Below are positions 34,607 to 42,663 of a stretch of DNA of 64,000 nt, piece by piece. Source of the DNA: Ovoidimarina sp038744785 (GTDB taxonomy: Bacteria > Pseudomonadota > Alphaproteobacteria > Rhodobacterales > Rhodobacteraceae); assembly GCA_038744785.1 (NCBI GenBank), contig JBCDLX010000002.1:1-64000 (forward strand), in the 5' to 3' direction. A program made the translations under genes and the position numbers. Below the pieces are notes generated by a model. That model was not told the DNA's origin. It saw only the letters and a list, made by a program, of their open reading frames with translations, and searched no databases. The stretch's first letter is position 1, and each line of letters starts with the position of its first letter.

Positions 34607-36116
34607 CTGCGTCCTCCGTCCATACGCCCGCCATCATTAGGCCAAGCCGCTGCGGATCAGCCTCGTCGGCGGAAATGGGGTCGGACAACCGGCCTTTCAC
34701 GATGGCTTGAATGCGGTCGGAAAGGGCCACCGCTTCTTCCAGCTCTTCCGATATCAAAAGGATCGCGGCCCCCTTGGCGCGCGCAGCCAGAAGCTCGGCA
34801 TGGACCGCGGCGATCGCACCTTCGTCGAGGCCGCGCGTTGGCTGATTGGCCAGCACGAACCCCGGCTCAGACGACAGGACGCGCCCAAGGATTAGCTTTT
34901 GCATGTTGCCGCCCGACAGCAGCCGGGTGCGTGTTTCTGGCGCGGCGCCGCGAATATCGAACCGTGCAATCAGATCTGCGGCAAATGCCTTGCACTGGCC
35001 ACGCCGGACAAAGCCACGACGCGAAAACTGGGGCGTTCTCAGACGTTCAAGCACAGCGTTTTCCCAAAGGCTGAGTTCCCCAACCACGCCTTCTGCGTGT
35101 CGGTCTTCGGGAATGCGCCCGGCTCCGGCTTGGATCATATCGCGTGGACCTAGCGAGCCGACATCGTTGCCTGACAGGCTCATGTGCCCGGAACTTGGAT
35201 GCGCAAGGCCGGACAAAAGCGCGCCTAGAGCCGCCTGGCCGTTGCCCGAAACACCGACGATCCCCAAAATCTCGCCCCGATGCACGGTGAAAGAAATGTC
35301 GTCGAGCTGGGTCGCACCGCCGTGTGCGACGCGCACATTTCGGGCAACAAGTGCCGGCGGGCCGATCTGGTGGTTGTGACGTACCGGGCGTTCGACGCGC
35401 CGCCCAACCATCAGTTCCGCCAGTTCCTCGGGGCTTGTCTCGGCGGTGGTCCGGCTGGCCACCATTTGCCCCCCGCGCAACACGGCCACCCGGTCTGATG
35501 CCGACATGACCTCGTGCAGTTTATGGCTGATGAAGATCAGGGACAGACCCTCGCGCGTCATGTCGCGCAACGTCTCGAACAAACGCTGTGCTTCGGGACG
35601 CGCCAATACGGCTGTCGGTTCGTCCAAGATCAAGACCCGCGCATCGCGGTAAAGGGCCTTCAGGATTTCGACCCGCTGCCGTTCGCCGACCGACAGCTTC
35701 CCGACCTTGGCGTTGGGATTGACTGGGAGGCCGAACCGTTCTGCAAGGGCCAGGAGTTTTTCCTTTGCCTCGGTGCGCGCCGATTGTAAGCGGCCAAGCG
35801 GTTCCGACCCTAGCATGACGTTTTCAAGGACCGTCAGATTACCCGCCAGTGTGAAATGTTGGTGCACCATCCCAACGCCCGCCGCAATGGCCGCTCGCGG
35901 CTGACCGGGCGGCAAGTCCTGACCAAAAACCCGGACGGTTCCTCCATCGGCGGCATAGTGACCGAAGAGTATGTTCATCAGTGTTGTCTTGCCGGCCCCG
36001 TTTTCGCCGAGGAGGGCGAGTATCTCACCCTGTTCAAGCGAAAGCGTCACGTTGTCGTTTGCGGTTAGGGCGCCGAAACGTTTCGTGATGCTATCAAGTT
36101 CCAAAACTCTGGTCAT
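34596..36116 (-). CDS. BMP-type ABC transporter double ATP-binding protein (NupO/YufO type)
   Basis: A 506-residue ATPase with two nucleotide-binding domains. The first has GENGAGKTTLMNILFG, LSVGERQRVEILKAL and LILDEPTAVL. The second has a degenerate P-loop region (IVGVSGNGQAALGALLSG), LLSGGNMQKLILGR and LANQPTRGLDEGA, as usual for nucleoside importers. The ATG at 36116 overlaps the amidase stop (TGATG). It energises the two permeases that follow. Confidence 0.93.
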   Translation of the reverse strand: MTRVLELDSITKRFGALTANDNVTLSLEQGEILALLGENGAGKTTLMNILFGHYAADGGTVRVFGQDLPPGQPRAAIAAGVGMVHQHFTLAGNLTVLENVMLGSEPLGRLQSARTEAKEKLLALAERFGLPVNPNAKVGKLSVGERQRVEILKALYRDARVLILDEPTAVLARPEAQRLFETLRDMTREGLSLIFISHKLHEVMSASDRVAVLRGGQMVASRTTAETSPEELAELMVGRRVERPVRHNHQIGPPALVARNVRVAHGGATQLDDISFTVHRGEILGIVGVSGNGQAALGALLSGLAHPSSGHMSLSGNDVGSLGPRDMIQAGAGRIPEDRHAEGVVGELSLWENAVLERLRTPQFSRRGFVRRGQCKAFAADLIARFDIRGAAPETRTRLLSGGNMQKLILGRVLSSEPGFVLANQPTRGLDEGAIAAVHAELLAARAKGAAILLISEELEEAVALSDRIQAIVKGRLSDPISADEADPQRLGLMMAGVWTEDADAS

Positions 36117-37471
36117 CACGGGAACCCCGCAATCGGGTAGGGGAAGCGAAGATCCGGCGCGCGGGCTTCGATCATCGCACCAAGCTTGATAAGCGTAAGA
36201 TCCGAGCCCCGGGGCCCAAGAAGCTGAACCCCCAGGGGCAGCTTTTCGGACATTCCGTACGGGACAGCGAGAGCAGGCAGGCCCGCCACGTTTGCAAGTG
36301 CGGCGTTCGGGGCGAACGCCTCCATCCGGGCCAGGTGAGCTGTCGGATCCGATCCGGACAAGTCGTTGGCTCCGACGGGCGGCGGGGCTGTCGCGAGCGT
36401 TGGGGTAAGGATGGCATCACAGGTTTCAAAAAGCGCGGCAGCTTTCGCCGAAAGCCGTTCGATGTCGCGCGACACCGCAAACAGGGCTGTGGCCGGGCGC
36501 GCGCGGCCTTCCTCTGCCATCGCTGCGGCAAGGGGCGGCACCTCGTCGTTGGCGACCTCAAGCCCGTTCAACCATTCCGCCAACGATACGGCGAGGATCG
36601 TGCGTGCCAGACCCTGCGCCTTCGCGCCCAGATCGTCGGGCGGTGCGATTGTTTGCACGATGCAGCCCGCGTCCTGCAGGGCATCGGCTGCGGCACGCGT
36701 AGCTGCGTTCTGTCGGTCCCCGCACCTCTCGGGCAAAGCCAGGCCAACACGGGGAACCTCTGGCAGGGGCGGGTGCACGCCCGACGGGCAGGCAATGCGA
36801 AACGCAGCCTCTACGTCCCGAACCGAGCGGGCCAGAACCAGTTCCGAGGCGATCCCCATAAGGTGGTTCGTGAAGTCCGGACCGCCGGGGACCGCCCCGC
36901 GCGATGGCTTAAGCGCCGACAGACCGCAGCAGGCCGCAGGGACACGGATCGATCCGGCCGCATCCGTTGCATGGGCGATTGCCACGATCCCGGATGCGAC
37001 CGCGGCCGCCGCGCCGCCGGAAGATCCGCCGGGCGTCCGTTCATGGTTCCACGGATTGCGGCTGGGCGGATGGCCCTCTGGTTCGCAGGTTAGGGACAAT
37101 CCAAAGGGCGGCGTCGCCGTGATGCCGAACGGGACAAGCCCGCCCCGACGAAACGCTGTCACAAGGTCGCTGTCGGTCTGTGGGACTGTCTGTCGGCGTC
37201 GAAGCGCCGCTGAACCAGCCGCCTGCGGCAGCCCCCGCGCTGCGGCGCCCAGATCCTTCAGAAGGAACGGGACACCGTGAAACGGCCCCCGCTGGGTTTT
37301 TGGCACTGCATCTGCGGCTTCCGCTGCCGCGCGCGCCATGTCTTCGTCAAGGTATACCACGGCCCCCAAAGCCTTATGCGCTTTGGCTGCGGTCAGGCTC
37401 GCATCCATCACGCTGCGGGCGGTCACCCGCCCATCGTCGATGGCGGCGGCAAGGGCCGTGGCGTCTTGCAT
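36116..37471 (-). CDS. Amidase-signature family hydrolase
   Basis: A 451-residue amidase-signature enzyme. The Ser-cisSer-Lys triad is recognisable: Lys in FLLKDLGA (about residue 70), the first Ser in the PGGSSGGAAAAVASG loop and the second Ser in TDAAGSIRVPAACCGLSALKPSRG. Such enzymes cleave amide bonds of varied small molecules. It sits between the binding protein and the ATPase of a BMP importer and two genes after a cytosine-deaminase-like enzyme. Hydrolysis of an imported amide or ring-opened heterocycle is the likely use; the substrate is unknown. Confidence 0.9.
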   Translation of the reverse strand: MQDATALAAAIDDGRVTARSVMDASLTAAKAHKALGAVVYLDEDMARAAAEAADAVPKTQRGPFHGVPFLLKDLGAAARGLPQAAGSAALRRRQTVPQTDSDLVTAFRRGGLVPFGITATPPFGLSLTCEPEGHPPSRNPWNHERTPGGSSGGAAAAVASGIVAIAHATDAAGSIRVPAACCGLSALKPSRGAVPGGPDFTNHLMGIASELVLARSVRDVEAAFRIACPSGVHPPLPEVPRVGLALPERCGDRQNAATRAAADALQDAGCIVQTIAPPDDLGAKAQGLARTILAVSLAEWLNGLEVANDEVPPLAAAMAEEGRARPATALFAVSRDIERLSAKAAALFETCDAILTPTLATAPPPVGANDLSGSDPTAHLARMEAFAPNAALANVAGLPALAVPYGMSEKLPLGVQLLGPRGSDLTLIKLGAMIEARAPDLRFPYPIAGFP

Positions 37472-37486
37472 TCAGCGTGTCGCGGA

Positions 37487-38470
37487 TCAGGCCGGCTCGC
37501 TTTCGTCGATTGGAACGTCCCAGGCACCCGATGAGATGTCGGCCTGCTTAGCTTCCATCGCGGGAATAGCGTCTGCAGGAACTTCTTCGGCCACATAGAT
37601 CAGCTCGTTTCCGCCGTAGGACATGAACGAAAATTGGGTATAGTCCTTGCCGACCGCGTTGCCAGACTGGACGTCCGCGACAATCGCGGAAATCGTCGGG
37701 CCGTAATTCCAGATCGCGTTTGCGAACACCGTGCCCGGATACCGGGGCGTGTAGTCGATCAGTGAGCCGATGGCCTTGATGCCACGCTCTTCGGCGGCAT
37801 CCGCTGTTCCGATCCGTTCGCCGAATAGGACATCGGCCCCGGCGTCGATCTGGGCAATCGCGGCCTCCTTCGCGCGGGCCGGGTCGAACCATGCGCCAAT
37901 GAAGCCGTTCAGGAAGGTTGCATCCGGGTTGACCTCGCTGACACCCATACGGAACGCATTGATCAGAAGATTTACCTCGGGGATGGGATAGCCGCCGACA
38001 GAGCCGAACACATTGCTTTCCGACATCTCTCCCGCGAGCATGCCCGCAAGGTACGCGGCTTCATGGTTGCGGGTTCCGAAGACACCAAAGTTGTCGCCTT
38101 CGGGGCCGCCGGACGACCCCATAAGGAACGCCGTCTCAGGGTAATCGCCTGCCACCTCGCGCGCTTCGCGTTCGACGGCGTAGGATTCACCCCAAACAAG
38201 CTGTGCGCCACTTTCGGCATACTCTGCCATCGCGCGCGGGTAATCCGTGGGGGCGACGCCTTCGGAAAACTCGTACTCGATCGCTCCGGCAGCCGCGGCC
38301 TCTTGAAAGGCCAGGTGGATGCGGCTGTTCCAAGCGTTTTCCACCGGTGACATGTGGACGGCCGCAACGCGCACCACCGATTGCGCGCCCGCGCGGCGGA
38401 TGTATCCCGGAAGCGCGACGGTCGCCGCAGCCCCTGCCAGAAGATTGCGGCGGGTTGGGTTGAGTTTCAT
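37487..38470 (-). CDS. BMP-family ABC transporter substrate-binding protein
   Basis: A 327-residue basic-membrane-protein-type binding protein. It has a twin-arginine-like leader (NPTRRNLLAGAAATVALPGYIRRAGA) and then the PnrA-like fold: VVRVAAVHMSPVENAWNSRIHLAFQEA, FGTRNHEAAYLAGMLAGEMS, FGSVGGYPIPEVNLLINAFRMG and ADVLFGERIGTADAAEERGIKAIG. BMP proteins usually bind purine nucleosides. Given the deaminase and amidase beside it, a nucleobase-like or related N-heterocycle is plausible. It is the second gene of the operon. Confidence 0.9.
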   Translation of the reverse strand: MKLNPTRRNLLAGAAATVALPGYIRRAGAQSVVRVAAVHMSPVENAWNSRIHLAFQEAAAAGAIEYEFSEGVAPTDYPRAMAEYAESGAQLVWGESYAVEREAREVAGDYPETAFLMGSSGGPEGDNFGVFGTRNHEAAYLAGMLAGEMSESNVFGSVGGYPIPEVNLLINAFRMGVSEVNPDATFLNGFIGAWFDPARAKEAAIAQIDAGADVLFGERIGTADAAEERGIKAIGSLIDYTPRYPGTVFANAIWNYGPTISAIVADVQSGNAVGKDYTQFSFMSYGGNELIYVAEEVPADAIPAMEAKQADISSGAWDVPIDESEPA

Positions 38471-38500
38471 GAAAACGGGTCCTCTCTGTTGGGATCTTGG

Positions 38501-39802
38501 TTATTCGTGCCGGTCTTCGGCCTTCGGCGCATAGGCGGCCGGGTCAAGCGTGTCGGGACGGCCCGGCAGCCGAAGTTCGGCCACGCGGGGCGCTGTTCGT
38601 GCCAGGATTTTCCCATTCCGGATGACGGCGAGACGGGTTGCTTTCAACCGCACCGCTTCAATCGGATCCCGCGCCTGAAGCACGACCATGCTGGCCGGGC
38701 CACCTTCGCGGATCGTCGGGTCCGGAAGGCCCATGGCCACTGCGCCATTTGTCGTGACCGACGTGAAAGACCATGCCATCGCCTCACGGGAGGTCATGGG
38801 CACGGCATGGACGCCCATATGAGCAACTTCCAGCATGTCGGCGGATCCAAGCGGATACCAGGGGTCCATGGTGCAGTCCTGACCGAAGGCGACATTGACG
38901 CCTGCGGCGCGCAGCTCTTGCACGCGGGTCAGACCGCGACGGCGCGGATAGGTGTCCGACCGTCCTTGCAGGGTGATGTTGATCAGCGGGTTCGGAACGA
39001 CGTTCATCCCGGATTCAGCAATCAATGGGATGAGTTTGCTGGCGTAATAATTGTCGTAGGAATGCATCGCGGTGACGTGGCTTGCGACGACGCGTCCGCC
39101 AAGTCCAAGCCGTGTCGTTTCGTAGGCCAGCGTCTCGACATGGCGCGACATCGGGTCATCGCTTTCGTCGCAATGGATGTCCAGCATCAGGCCACGCTCG
39201 GCGGCGATTTCGGCTAGGCGCGTGACCGACCGGGCACCGTCGGCCATGGTGTGCTCGAAATGGGGGATGCCACCGACCACGTCCACCCCCAGGTCCAGTG
39301 CCCGGATCAAGTTTTCCTCTGCGCCCGGAGCCCGGAACAACCCATCCTGCGGGAAGGCCACAAGCTGAAGGTCGATATAGGGGGCCACCCGTTTTCGGAC
39401 ATCGAGCAGTGCTTCGACACCGACCAGGGGTGCCGTGGAAACGTCTACATGAGACCGGATCGCCAGAAGGCCTTGCGAAACTGCCAAATCGCAATAACGC
39501 ATCGCGCGTTCGGCGACGGCGTCCGGTGTTAAAAGAGGCTTCAATTCGCCCCACAGCGCGATGCCTTCCAGCAATGTGCCCGAAACGTTCAGGCGCGGAA
39601 GTCCAAGGCTTAGCGTCGCGTCCATGTGGAAGTGAGGATCCACGAAGGGCGGCGAGACAAGGCACCCCGCCGCGTCGATCTCGTCCTGCGCGGCGTCGTC
39701 GATCACTGGTGCAATCTGGACGATCAGATCGCCCCTTATCGCGATATCCACCGGCCCCTGCACATCTGGCAGCCGAGCCTGTCTTAGAATGAGATCCAGC
39801 AT
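38501..39802 (-). CDS. Cytosine deaminase-like amidohydrolase
   Basis: A 433-residue metal-dependent hydrolase of the cytosine deaminase/N-isopropylammelide branch. Metal and catalytic residues are visible: HxH in FVDPHFHMDATLSL, His and Glu in LDIHCDESDD, His in VASHVTAMHSYDN, and Asp in FGQDCTMDPWYPLGSADML. It is the first gene of the minus-strand operon; about 265 bases separate it from the divergent VOC gene. Deamination of an imported pyrimidine, triazine or similar ring is likely, but specificity cannot be read from sequence. Confidence 0.9.
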   Translation of the reverse strand: MLDLILRQARLPDVQGPVDIAIRGDLIVQIAPVIDDAAQDEIDAAGCLVSPPFVDPHFHMDATLSLGLPRLNVSGTLLEGIALWGELKPLLTPDAVAERAMRYCDLAVSQGLLAIRSHVDVSTAPLVGVEALLDVRKRVAPYIDLQLVAFPQDGLFRAPGAEENLIRALDLGVDVVGGIPHFEHTMADGARSVTRLAEIAAERGLMLDIHCDESDDPMSRHVETLAYETTRLGLGGRVVASHVTAMHSYDNYYASKLIPLIAESGMNVVPNPLINITLQGRSDTYPRRRGLTRVQELRAAGVNVAFGQDCTMDPWYPLGSADMLEVAHMGVHAVPMTSREAMAWSFTSVTTNGAVAMGLPDPTIREGGPASMVVLQARDPIEAVRLKATRLAVIRNGKILARTAPRVAELRLPGRPDTLDPAAYAPKAEDRHE

Positions 39803-40067
39803 CCCCCGATCCCGTATTTTTGACTACACGGTAAAGAATTTTCGTCACGGCACCAATCGATTCATTGAGGCGTCCCCAAAAAACTGGATCTGGCAGTTTT
39901 TTCACCTATTTCGCGGCCGATTGTCGGAAAGGGAAGCAGTCCCATGGCACGGGACATCTGTTTGCATGAGGTCGCTCCTCGTCCCAGAGGCCGCACCATA
40001 AATGTGGCAGTTTGCCGGGCGGCCCTATAGATACCTTGCCGATACCTGTTTGCGCACGAGGGCCCTA

Positions 40068-40484
40068 ATGAAGCTTGAATTCCACCACATCAATTACGTG
40101 GCAGAGGACGTCGATCGGATGCATGCGTTCTATACCCGCGTTTTGAGGCTGGACGATATCCCACAAGACAACTTTCCGCGCACCGAGGCGACCGGCGGAA
40201 GCGGTTATGACGGCAAGATTCGATTTGCGACCGAGGGCAACATGCAAATGCACCTGGCAGAGCGCCAGCTTGATGTGGCGTTCCGGAACGGGCAGGTGAT
40301 CAACCCCGTCGACCGGGGTCACGTCGCATTTCGGACCGACGACCTTGCTGCGTTCCTTAAGATTTTGGACAAAGAGGGGATCCGGTACTCTGACTACGGG
40401 ACGACCTTTGCCAAAGAATGGCACCAGGTGTTCTTCATGGATCCAGAGGGTAACGTGATAGAGGTCCACCAACAGGTCGCATAA
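40068..40484 (+). CDS. VOC-superfamily (glyoxalase/bleomycin resistance) protein
   Basis: A 138-residue VOC-fold protein. Paired beta-alpha-beta-beta-beta modules are seen in FHHINYVAEDVDRMHAFYTRVLRLDDIP and GHVAFRTDDLAAFLKILDKEGIRYSDYG, ending with WHQVFFMDPEGNVIEVHQ. The two His and the Glu near the end are candidate metal ligands. The ATG at 40068 precedes the fold; the in-frame start at 40002 adds non-conserved residues. It is monocistronic and divergent from the BMP operon. The substrate is unknown. Confidence 0.85.
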   Translation: MKLEFHHINYVAEDVDRMHAFYTRVLRLDDIPQDNFPRTEATGGSGYDGKIRFATEGNMQMHLAERQLDVAFRNGQVINPVDRGHVAFRTDDLAAFLKILDKEGIRYSDYGTTFAKEWHQVFFMDPEGNVIEVHQQVA

Positions 40485-40545
40485 CGCGATTGGATCTTTC
40501 GGGTGACGTCCTTGCGGATTAATCCGACCACGGCTTTGGTGCAGG

Positions 40546-40791
40546 TCACAGCCGGCCGTCGAGCTCCACCCCAACAACCACTTTCAGATCCTTTACCCTT
40601 GATGTCGTGCGCGTCGACCTGCCAGAGCCACCCGCCACGCCCGCCACGGCCACGCCAGAAATAGAAACGCCGGGCTGTGGAGTGTTTTCGTCAGGCGTAC
40701 GCGGCCGATTGTCTGCGCTGCAACCGGCCAAGAACGCGAGGACACAAGGCAAAACCAGCCGGACACTGGACACAGACGTTCTTCTTCCCAC
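40546..40791 (-). CDS. Possible small lipoprotein
   Basis: An open frame of 81 codons starting with GTG: a basic start, hydrophobic LVLPCVLAFLAGC lipobox with cysteine, then a Pro-rich linker and PGVSISGVAVAGVAGG. This resembles tiny lipoproteins common in Rhodobacteraceae, though the C-terminal 30 residues look like a run-on. It lies at the edge of a decayed region, so it may be real or a degenerate copy. Confidence 0.4.
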   Translation of the reverse strand: MGRRTSVSSVRLVLPCVLAFLAGCSADNRPRTPDENTPQPGVSISGVAVAGVAGGSGRSTRTTSRVKDLKVVVGVELDGRL

Positions 40792-41180
40792 CAGCGCAGC
40801 CCCAACTCATACAGATGGCCGCTTTTAGCAGTTTCTGATGCTTAGAGAAATCGGTGAGGCGACTGGAACGCCGAAAAAGTCGCCGACTGAAGGAATTTGA
40901 CCGGTTTCATGAACCGGATGACAAGTGATCTAGAGCGCCACTGTTGGATCGGCGCAATTCATCATGTTGACGGCCTCTTCACGACGTTTCTAAGCCGCCG
41001 GAGCAAGGGTGCGACCGCTTTGGGTCGCGATGTCCAGCCTGTTCCTGATGGTGGGCTCAGAAACCTGAACAATACCAACGTCGAGATCATGCCGTGACAG
41101 ACGGATGAAAGAAGGAATAGAAGCGATGCGAAATTCCAATCGACAGAATGGGTAGCGAACGAAGGCGCCTGACTTGATTC
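40792..41180. other. Stretch with no recognisable gene
   Basis: I see no coding sequence with family resemblance here. The minus-strand frame that carries the phnC tail continues open to about 40990, but the residues after the tail match nothing I know. Confidence 0.5.
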
Positions 41181-41696
41181 CGTTCGAAAGCGTGTCCAAC
41201 ACATGCAGTATTACGATGTCCATGCGCCTTTCTTCTTCGTGAAGTAAACGCAGGGCTTGCATCACGATCTGCCCGCTTGCGTGCCTACCCGGCGATGTCA
41301 AGCCGGTCCAAGATCTCAATCGCCCTGTGAATGTCTGACTGCGAGTAAAGGCTAAACAGTATCGCGAGGGTCGAGCGGCGGGTCAGCGTTCCGTTCAGAA
41401 CGTTCGAGACGACGTCCATCCGCGGCAAATTGTTGAATTGCTGAAAGATCATCACGCATCGGGAATACCACTCGCGTTCTTCTGCGCCGCGCAGATACTG
41501 TGATCTCTTCGCCCTCAAATGTGCCAGAGCCCTCGCTGGCGTTGGCCACCCGATTCAGTATTCGCAATAGCGTAGATTTGCCGGCATCCGACCGGCCTAA
41601 AATGCCGATGATCGCAGGATTTACGACGTTGATATTGGCAGCATCAACCGCGGTGTTTTCGCCGAACTGTTTAGTTAGTTGGTCGGTGCCTAGCAT
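41181..41696 (-). pseudogene. phnC-like phosphonate ABC ATPase remnant, frameshifted and internally deleted
   Basis: Reading the minus strand, one frame from 41696 gives MLGTDQLTKQFGENTAVDAA and a P-loop GRSDAGKSTLLRILNRV. Around 41460-41490 the homology jumps frame to VMIFQQFNNLPRMDVVSNVL, then LFSLYSQSDIHRAIEILDRLDIA. It then jumps again, with the signature motif and Walker B missing, to ASGQIVMQALRLLHEEE and DIVILHVLDT (ending near 41181). All three pieces match consecutive parts of PhnC-type ATPases. With two frame changes and no signature or Walker B, it cannot make a working ATPase. Confidence 0.8.
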
Positions 41697-41923
41697 TCCG
41701 ACCCCAAAGACAGCGGCTTGCTAAGCCAAGGCCGCGACAGGTTCGTGGCGGTTTAGATTCGGTTCCTCTACATTCTTTAAGAAAGAAATGTGAACGTCGC
41801 TGGATCGGGCAAACCACTTTCTGTCGCAAGGCATCGCCACCATGGGCAAAACTCTGCGACCGTTGTCACAAAACTGCTACGTTTCAGGTCCTCAAGGGCC
41901 AGCGTGCCGCCGTGAGCACATGA

Positions 41924-42200
41924 TTTGTCCTCGTCTTTGGCGCTGTGCTGGCCGTTCTGGGTTTGGCACAGGCCAAGCTTATCGATGTTAGCTGTGACGA
42001 CGGCGCACGGATGGCCGTCACGCTGACAGAGATCTTTGGAGCCGAGCGCCAACGGACAGGCTTTCGACGCCTCGAAACTATGCTCAAAGTCTGAGTTTCG
42101 CCATCGAATGGTGAGTGGCTGATCTTGCAGAACGACGCGAACGCTACGTCGTGATCGTCGCTATGGGCGAACACCCGGAGGCTCCACCCCCCCCCCGCTC
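41924..42200 (+). pseudogene. Decayed small secreted protein gene
   Basis: From 41924 the plus strand reads FVLVFGAVLAVLGLAQA, like a signal peptide, then IDVSCDDGARMAVTLTEIFG. A TGA at 42092-42094 interrupts it exactly where the continuing frame reads VSPSNGEWLILQNDANATS; a Trp codon would fit there. At about 42150 the frame shifts by one base into VIVAMGEHPEAPPP, just before a run of ten C. This resembles small secreted Rhodobacteraceae proteins with a C-x-GEGWE-like end. There is no start codon, one stop and one frameshift. Confidence 0.6.
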
Positions 42201-42204
42201 CGGC

Positions 42205-42462
42205 TTAGGGGTCAGCCTCTTCAGGCCGGTCGGTCGACCGTGCAGGACGCGGCGAGAGCGCCTTGATGACCTTATATTGGTCGGCGCTCAGTGACACGCA
42301 CTTTGCCCGCAACGCCGATGATAGCTGCTCTGCACTGCGCTCATAGATGATGGGCGCCGTTATAGCGGGATGCTGGGCGGCGCAAGCCATGGCCAACGTC
42401 GCGGCATCCTTCGCAAGCCCTCTGGCCAAGCCGTTCTGGGCCTTTGCCGGCGGGATCGGCAC
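42205..42462 (-). pseudogene. Aldo/keto reductase C-terminal remnant
   Basis: The minus-strand frame reads AKDAATLAMACAAQHPAITAPIIYERSAEQLSSAL and ends RPARSTDRPEEADP, which matches the last quarter of aldo/keto reductases (the WVAHHPGVTAPI region). The front three quarters, including the catalytic Tyr and Lys, are absent. It is part of the decayed stretch between the VOC gene and the zinc operon. Confidence 0.65.
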
Positions 42463-42624
42463 CCACGATTGCGATAGATAGGTGATCAGTTAAGCCTGTT
42501 TCAGTATCGCAGATCGTCGGTCGGATCGTCCTATTTTTGGGGTCGGCTGGGACGGGAAATCCGAGCGGCAACTGGTTTGTGAGCAAAATGCAAATCTTCG
42601 GGTTGCATATCCTTCGGCGCTCAT

Positions 42625-42641
42625 ATGTTATGTTATAACAT
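42625..42641. promoter_or_regulatory. Zur-like box before the COG0523 operon
   Basis: ATGTTATGTTATAACAT closely matches the Zur consensus known from proteobacteria, ATGTTATANTATAACAT: 15 of the 16 defined bases agree. It contains the perfect palindrome TGTTATAACA and lies 22 bases before the ATG at 42664, where a repressor would block transcription. The in-frame ATG at 42625 lies inside this operator and is not a start. Confidence 0.8.
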
Positions 42642-42663
42642 TACATTCAAGCCGGAGTTTTCC

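Noticed and set aside
42187..42196. Run of ten C as a phase-variation tract
   Set aside because: It lies in a pseudogene remnant with other disabling changes, so slippage would not restore a gene.
39803..42624. Second copy of the tRNA-Ser 3-prime end as an attachment site
   Set aside because: I looked for the acceptor/T-arm sequence of the tRNA and found no convincing repeat.
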